Source: Oscillospiraceae bacterium
GTDB taxonomy: Bacteria > Bacillota_A > Clostridia > Oscillospirales > Oscillospiraceae
Direction of reading: 5' to 3'
DNA: 9,923 nt
NCBI GenBank assembly: GCA_017381835.1
Contig: JAFOBK010000137.1
Coordinates: 1 to 9,923, forward strand
Each line of letters starts with the position of its first letter. Within the stretch, counting starts at the first letter, position 1. Both the position numbers and the translations under genes were made by a program. Of the stretch, positions 7,029 to 9,923 are shown piece by piece. The notes under the pieces were generated by a model. It saw nothing but the letters and a program-made list of their open reading frames with translations, did not search any database and had not been told where the DNA came from.

Positions 7029-7985
7029 TCATCTTGTCTGTTCTCGCTGACGCTTTCGATAAAGCTCCAGTGCTTTGATGATGGTATCTTCAATCTTCTG
7101 CGCAGGCGTCCCCGGCGCAAAATACTTGCTGATACGGTCTTTGGGAATCTTGAATTGTTCCTTCTGATTGGGCTTCTCCTCCTGCATGATGGAGAAGATA
7201 ACATCCATATTCAGTCTGCCTTCCTCGGAGAATTTCCGCATCTTGATGGCTTGTACGTGAGAGGGAGTGCAATCCTCTGTCAGCATGGTTTCGTGAAGAT
7301 CCCGCTGTTCCTGTTGGGTCAGATAAGACAGTTCCACCGCAGGTCGCAGGGCAATTTGCAGCTTCTCTTTTTCTCTCAGTACAGAGTTGTCTACCAAATC
7401 CAGAAGTTCCGGAATAAGGGCTGTCAGACGGATGTAGCGGTATATCTGAGGCTGACTATCGCCGCTCTTTTCGCTGATTTGCTGTGCTGCGGTAATACCT
7501 TTCAACTTATTATCCAGTGGAGAAGAAGTCAAATCCGTACGCTTCCCTTGACGCTTCAGTGCATCCAACTTCATTTTATAAGCAAAGGCTTTCTCCGACG
7601 GCAGAAGCTGTTCCCGCTGTAAATTGGAATCCACCATAATAATGGTAGCTTCCTCGTCAGTAAGGTCACGGACAATACAAGGAATTTCCTCTTTCTCAGC
7701 AATCATGCAGGCTGTCATACGGCGATGACCGGCAACCATTTCAAAGCGGCCATCCTCTTTGGGACGGATGATGGCAGGAACCAAGATACCATGCTGCTTC
7801 ACACTATCAGCCATTTCCATCATGCTTTCATCCATTCGGACTTTGAAAGGATGATTTGGGAACTCGTCAATCAGATCAACGGAAATCTCCTGTACTCTGG
7901 GCTGACTTGCAACCTCCCGTTCCTCCTGCGTGGAGAACAGGTCATCTAGTGTTGTTAGCAGACCTTGTGCGCTGTTTTTCGCCAA
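7029..7985 (-). CDS. parB: ParB-family partition protein
   Basis: This 318-residue ParB/Spo0J-like protein is expected to load on a centromere-like site and work with ParA in segregation or stable maintenance of a mobile element. The N-terminal ParB domain covers about 31-125: the VQEISVDLIDEF strand, PFKVR, the helix ADSVKQHGILVPAIIRP, and box GHRRMTA at 86-92 (the nucleotide-binding motif, usually GERR). A helix-turn-helix follows near 164-190 (ITAAQQISEKSG...IYRYIRL). The C-terminal 100 residues are charged and not recognised. The start is a TTG at 7983-7985 with AGGAGG nine bases upstream; the first downstream ATG would cut into the ParB fold. It overlaps parA by 44 bases, so coupled translation is likely. 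Chromosomal ParB is possible, but the integration junction nearby favours an element-borne copy. Confidence 0.9.
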   Translation of the reverse strand: MAKNSAQGLLTTLDDLFSTQEEREVASQPRVQEISVDLIDEFPNHPFKVRMDESMMEMADSVKQHGILVPAIIRPKEDGRFEMVAGHRRMTACMIAEKEEIPCIVRDLTDEEATIIMVDSNLQREQLLPSEKAFAYKMKLDALKRQGKRTDLTSSPLDNKLKGITAAQQISEKSGDSQPQIYRYIRLTALIPELLDLVDNSVLREKEKLQIALRPAVELSYLTQQEQRDLHETMLTEDCTPSHVQAIKMRKFSEEGRLNMDVIFSIMQEEKPNQKEQFKIPKDRISKYFAPGTPAQKIEDTIIKALELYRKRQREQTR

Positions 7986-8763
7986 TCTCCATTACCTCCT
8001 TTACAAGAGTACGGTAGGCTTCTGCGGCTTTACCCCTGGGTTCGTGCTTGAAAATGCTGCGGTCTGCTGTGCTGATCTCAGCAAGGCGAACTGTATCCGG
8101 CACAACCGCCTGCATGATGGGAAGGTGCTTGCCATAGGTGGCCTTTACAGATGCTATGATGTCCTTGCGGAAGTTGGTTTCATTTGCCATGGTCATGAAA
8201 ACGCCGCCGATTTTCAGCTTAGGATTGATCTGCCGTTTGATGTTCTGTACCGTGTTGACAAGCTCTGTCATGTCCTCGGCGGCAAAGTATTCTGCCTGTA
8301 CAGGAACCAGAACATAGTCAGAAGCGGACAAAGCATTGATGACCAGCATACCAAGAGAAGGTCTGCAATCCAGCAGAACATAATCATAATCCTGCTTGAT
8401 CTCGTCAACGTACTGCCTCAGCACCGTTTCCCGGCTCATGACATTTACCAAGCCTACCTCGACAGCGGAGAGTGTGCGGTTTCCGGGAACAAAATCGAAT
8501 CCCTCATGATGGGTCTGAATTTCCGGATGCTCATTGCCGCTGACACCTGCCACAATATTGTTCATAGCATTGCCCAGTGTCAGCGGCAAATCATTCGGTT
8601 TTCGCAGTCCCAGCATCTTTGTCAGGTCTCCCTGGGGATCTACGTCCACCAGCAGAACCTTCTTGCCCTGCATCGCCAGACCGGCACCCAGATTGTACAC
8701 CGTGGTGCTTTTTCCAACACCGCCCTTCTGGTTGGCAACAGCAATGACTTTTGTTTTTGCCAT
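7942..8763 (-). CDS. parA: ParA/Soj-family partition ATPase
   Basis: This is a 273-residue cytoplasmic ATPase that would bind nucleoid DNA and move ParB-bound DNA. The deviant Walker A motif KGGVGKST spans 13-20 with signature Lys13. Walker A' is LLVDVDPQGD at about 37-46, and Walker B is YDYVLLDCRPSLG at about 126-138. There is no N-terminal DNA-binding extension, so it resembles Soj and small plasmid ParA (type Ib-like) proteins rather than the P1 type. The ATG at 8761-8763 has AGGAGG eight bases upstream. The gene overlaps parB by 44 bases. Two hairpins lie between it and the upstream small gene, and no separate parA promoter is obvious, so it probably shares the promoter at 9060-9089. Confidence 0.95.
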   Translation of the reverse strand: MAKTKVIAVANQKGGVGKSTTVYNLGAGLAMQGKKVLLVDVDPQGDLTKMLGLRKPNDLPLTLGNAMNNIVAGVSGNEHPEIQTHHEGFDFVPGNRTLSAVEVGLVNVMSRETVLRQYVDEIKQDYDYVLLDCRPSLGMLVINALSASDYVLVPVQAEYFAAEDMTELVNTVQNIKRQINPKLKIGGVFMTMANETNFRKDIIASVKATYGKHLPIMQAVVPDTVRLAEISTADRSIFKHEPRGKAAEAYRTLVKEVMEIGEKQRTRSANNTR

Positions 8764-8787
8764 TTGGGTTTCCTCCTAAAATAGATT

Positions 8788-8815
8788 TAGCCGTCTGCGG
8801 CAAGACAGACGGCTA
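8788..8815 (-). promoter_or_regulatory. Perfect hairpin in the parA leader
   Basis: TAGCCGTCTG at 8788-8797 and CAGACGGCTA at 8806-8815 form a perfect ten-pair stem with an eight-base loop, ending 24 bases before the parA start codon. No T-tract directly follows on either strand, so a leader structure, RNA-processing site or protein-binding dyad (possibly for ParB) fits better than a terminator. Confidence 0.6.
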
Positions 8816-8828
8816 TGTACTGGAAATA

Positions 8829-8862
8829 GAAAAGCCGCCTACTTTGTAAAAAGTAAGCGGCT
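8829..8862 (-). terminator. Terminator-like hairpin after the small gene
   Basis: On the minus strand AGCCGCTTACTTT pairs with AAAGTAGGCGGCT (one mismatch), with a short loop, followed by TTTC. It starts ten bases after the stop of the small gene. Together with the hairpin at 8788-8815 it separates that gene from parA, so it may act as a partial terminator that sets parAB levels. Confidence 0.6.
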
Positions 8863-8872
8863 GAGGTATGTA

Positions 8873-9037
8873 TTAAATTCTTTTCATAGGGGCGGCAATA
8901 ACTTTCATCAAAAGGTCATCCACACAGTCAGTAAAGCGCCCTTGCTGAGTTAGTTTGTTTTTCATTTGCACAAGGCTCTTGATCAAAATGCTATGCTCGG
9001 ATTCGTTCAGATACAAGTAATGTTTTTTCTTTAACAT
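8873..9037 (-). CDS. Small mobile-element-associated protein, unknown function
   Basis: This gene encodes 54 residues starting MLKKKHYLYLNESE. The pattern YLYLNE..., SLVQMKNKL, GRFTD and VDDLLMKV resembles a small conserved protein often found on Firmicutes conjugative and integrative elements; that recognition is from memory, and I know of no assigned function. The sequence is mostly predicted helix, basic at both ends, with no membrane segment. The ATG at 9035-9037 is chosen over the ATG at 9061 because AGGAGG lies eight bases upstream of it, and because the earlier ATG overlaps the -10 box. It is the first gene after a strong promoter and upstream of parA. Confidence 0.8.
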   Translation of the reverse strand: MLKKKHYLYLNESEHSILIKSLVQMKNKLTQQGRFTDCVDDLLMKVIAAPMKRI

Positions 9038-9059
9038 GGGATGCACCTCCTTTGTGTCC

Positions 9060-9089
9060 ATTATAAGCAGTTTGAATGTGCTGTTTCAA
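9060..9089 (-). promoter_or_regulatory. SigmaA-type promoter for the small gene (and probably parAB)
   Basis: On the minus strand TTGAAA (9084-9089) and a perfect TATAAT (9060-9065) are separated by 18 bases. Transcription would start near 9052-9054, giving a leader of about 16 bases that is mostly ribosome binding site. Confidence 0.8.
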
Positions 9090-9102
9090 TGATACGAATC
9101 AT
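9089..9102 (-). promoter_or_regulatory. Dyad abutting the -35 box, possible operator
   Basis: ATGAT-ACGA-ATCAT is an inverted repeat whose last base overlaps the -35 hexamer. Its place suits a repressor or ParB autoregulation site. The dyad is seen; the binding protein is not known. Confidence 0.45.
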
Positions 9103-9115
9103 GAGACCTTACACT

Positions 9116-9157
9116 CTCCGGGGTATGAACCCGGAGGTCGTAGGTTTTTACTCCTAA
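9116..9157 (+). repeat. tRNA-like half element carrying a 19-bp attachment core copy
   Basis: AACCCGGAGGTCGTAGGTT at 9128-9146 is identical to 9326-9344 in the initiator tRNA fragment, 198 bp to the right. Here it forms an anticodon-arm-like hairpin (CTCCGGG, seven-base loop GTATGAA, CCCGGAG), then AGGTC where a variable loop would be, then a weak T-arm-like TAGG...CCTA. Bases outside the 19-bp core do not match the tRNA. It is not a functional tRNA: there is no 5' half and no acceptor. It resembles an attP-type core or the scar of an earlier insertion. Confidence 0.65.
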
Positions 9158-9320
9158 CTTTTTTGAAAAGTGGGATTGGGTTTATTTGGGGTTTATAGCT
9201 ATTAAAATACTCACAATTACTCGAAATTACCTGATATTTCTCAACAAATATGTTTTATTATTTTATCCTGTTTTAAGTTACTCACGCACTTTATTCTTAC
9301 TCGCTAAAGTGTGCCAGTTT
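9147..9320. repeat. AT-rich gap with TTACTC direct repeats (candidate integrase arm sites)
   Basis: No gene is seen. The segment is clearly richer in A+T than its surroundings. It holds five direct copies of a TTACTC-type word: TTACTCC at 9148-9154, TACTCAC at 9208-9214, TTACTCG at 9217-9223, TTACTCAC at 9278-9285 and TTACTCG at 9297-9303. All are in the same orientation, the last four falling as two pairs. Short same-orientation repeats beside a core site are typical of the arm-type binding sites of tyrosine integrases, or of excisionase sites. Confidence 0.5.
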
Positions 9321-9365
9321 CTCATAACCCGGAGGTCGTAGGTTCGAGTCCTGCCTCCGCAACCA
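9321..9365 (+). pseudogene. 3' half of an initiator tRNA (tRNA-fMet) gene, attachment site
   Basis: The fragment starts exactly at the anticodon loop CTCATAA (CAT anticodon), then CCCGG (3' strand of the anticodon stem, with the three C that pair with the GGG of initiators), AGGTC, T-arm GTAGG-TTCGAGT-CCTGC, acceptor strand CTCCGCA, discriminator A and encoded CCA. The final A of the acceptor strand fits the unpaired 1-72 position of bacterial initiator tRNAs. The bases to the left do not fold into a 5' half. Such a 3' half is what remains at one end of an element that recombined into the tRNA gene. Confidence 0.85.
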
Positions 9366-9366
9366 T

Positions 9367-9393
9367 AAAAACCACGGCTTTGCCGTGGTTTTT
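9367..9393 (+). terminator. Bidirectional terminator after the tRNA half
   Basis: AAAAACCACGGC and GCCGTGGTTTTT form a perfect 12-pair stem with a TTT loop, starting two bases after CCA. T-runs are present in both directions. It is presumably the native terminator of the initiator tRNA gene, which supports everything right of 9365 having once lain downstream of that gene. Confidence 0.85.
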
Positions 9394-9492
9394 CTCTGTT
9401 TCTGCAACTTTTTGTCATAGTATGATAATGGGGCAAACACCATTTTTGAACAACTTTGGAACAGTTGCCGCAAAAACTGGAATTTTGGAACA

Positions 9493-9521
9493 CCGTCCGG
9501 GAATACCGGGCGGCTTTTTTT
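9493..9521 (+). terminator. Plus-strand terminator overlapping the integrase stop
   Basis: CCGTCCGG pairs with CCGGGCGG (one G-T pair) around GAATA, followed by C and seven T. The T-run overlaps the stop codon of the minus-strand recombinase gene. It would block plus-strand transcription from entering that gene; on the minus strand there is no T-tail. The stretch 9394-9492 between the two terminators shows no gene. Confidence 0.8.
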
Positions 9522-9923
9522 ATGCCTTCTTCCGGAGCAGTAAATCCGCAATACACTCCGTTGCTTTTGCTTTGTTCTCTTCGATAATGTGGCTGTAGAA
9601 GTTTTCTGTGGTGTTCACACTGGCATGGCCCAGCTGCTTCGACACCGTTACAATGTCTGTGCCGTTTGCCAGGAGAACAGAGGCCACAGTATGCCGGAAC
9701 GCATGAGGGTTGATGTGGGGCAGATTGTGGCGGCGGGAAAAGTCGTGGAGCCAGCCGGTGATGTTGTCCGGGTTCATGTTGCTGCCATCGTCCGTGGTGA
9801 ACACAAAGCCGGTATGCCGCCACCGGTCACCGTTGGCGATCTGGAGCCGGAGCTGTTCCCTCTTGTGGAGCCGCAGGAGGTTCATGGTTTCAACGGGGAG
9901 ATTCAGATAGCGGATATCGCTGG
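9520..9923 (-). CDS. Tyrosine recombinase/integrase, C-terminal part (5' end outside window)
   Basis: The frame is open from the TAA at 9520-9522 to the right edge (133 complete codons), so the ATG at 9885 is internal, not the start. Counting from that Met, the catalytic motifs are His61-Ala-Phe-Arg64-His (HxxR box), Leu-Gly-His87 and the nucleophile Tyr97 in NFYSHI. The upstream stretch RYLNLPVET...LRLHK is the usual strand-and-helix lead into the catalytic core of phage and conjugative-element integrases. The fragment therefore has an intact active-site end except for the first Arg, which lies outside. It sits 155 bases from the tRNA attachment site, where an integrase that uses that site is commonly found. 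It may belong to this element or to a second one inserted beside it. Confidence 0.93.
   Translation of the reverse strand, partial: SDIRYLNLPVETMNLLRLHKREQLRLQIANGDRWRHTGFVFTTDDGSNMNPDNITGWLHDFSRRHNLPHINPHAFRHTVASVLLANGTDIVTVSKQLGHASVNTTENFYSHIIEENKAKATECIADLLLRKKA

Noticed and set aside
7930..8784. Plus-strand open frame across parA
   Set aside because: It is antisense to parA, which has Walker motifs and a strong ribosome binding site; nothing recognisable is encoded on the plus strand.
9059..9061. Upstream ATG as start of the small gene
   Set aside because: It overlaps the -10 box and would lie upstream of the predicted transcript start; the ATG at 9037 has a proper ribosome binding site.
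9311..9598. Plus-strand open frame beginning MPVSHNPEVVGSSPASATI
   Set aside because: This peptide is a familiar false product of reading a tRNA 3' half; the frame runs through two terminators and antisense to the integrase.
9278..9823. Minus-strand open frame overlapping the integrase end and tRNA half
   Set aside because: It is a frame-shifted shadow of the recombinase that continues through the reversed tRNA sequence; the in-register frame holds the catalytic His, Arg and Tyr.

Overview
The window looks like an accessory region of a low-GC-group Gram-positive bacterium (Firmicutes, probably a gut Clostridia/Eubacteriales relative of roughly balanced base composition; this is judged by eye). 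The grounds are LPxTG-anchored surface proteins, pilin sortases, strong AGGAGG ribosome binding sites and a SigmaA-type promoter. Every convincing protein gene is on the minus strand, so transcription runs from right to left.

Region 1 (1-6829) is a sortase-assembled pilus cassette. In transcription order it holds a 1125-residue LPxTG adhesin, a 707-residue backbone pilin, a 284-residue class C sortase and the N-terminal part of a second sortase-like protein cut by the left edge. The adhesin has a thioester domain and seven CnaB-like domains. The pilin has the pilin motif lysine, an E box and LPQTG. The likely scheme is that the sortase polymerises the pilin through its pilin-motif lysine, with the adhesin at the tip. 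Three RNA hairpins break up the cassette: one before the adhesin, a good terminator between adhesin and pilin, and one between pilin and sortase. They suggest expression is graded by attenuation or 3'-end stabilisation.

Region 2 (7029-9102) is a maintenance module: a SigmaA promoter with an adjacent dyad, a 54-residue protein of a type common on Firmicutes conjugative elements, two hairpins, parA, and an overlapping parB that starts with TTG.

Region 3 (9103-9923) is an integration junction. It holds a tRNA-like element, an AT-rich stretch with five TTACTC-type direct repeats, the 3' half of an initiator tRNA gene starting exactly at the anticodon loop and running to CCA, two terminators and the C-terminal part of a tyrosine recombinase. 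A 19-bp sequence occurs both in the tRNA half and 198 bp upstream of it.

Read together, this is most likely one end of an integrative (probably conjugative) element inserted in the initiator tRNA gene and carrying an adhesive pilus as cargo, with a second integrase immediately beyond the junction. The pilus genes, ParA/ParB and integrase are clear from sequence. Mobility, the direction of the element and the attenuation models are inference.
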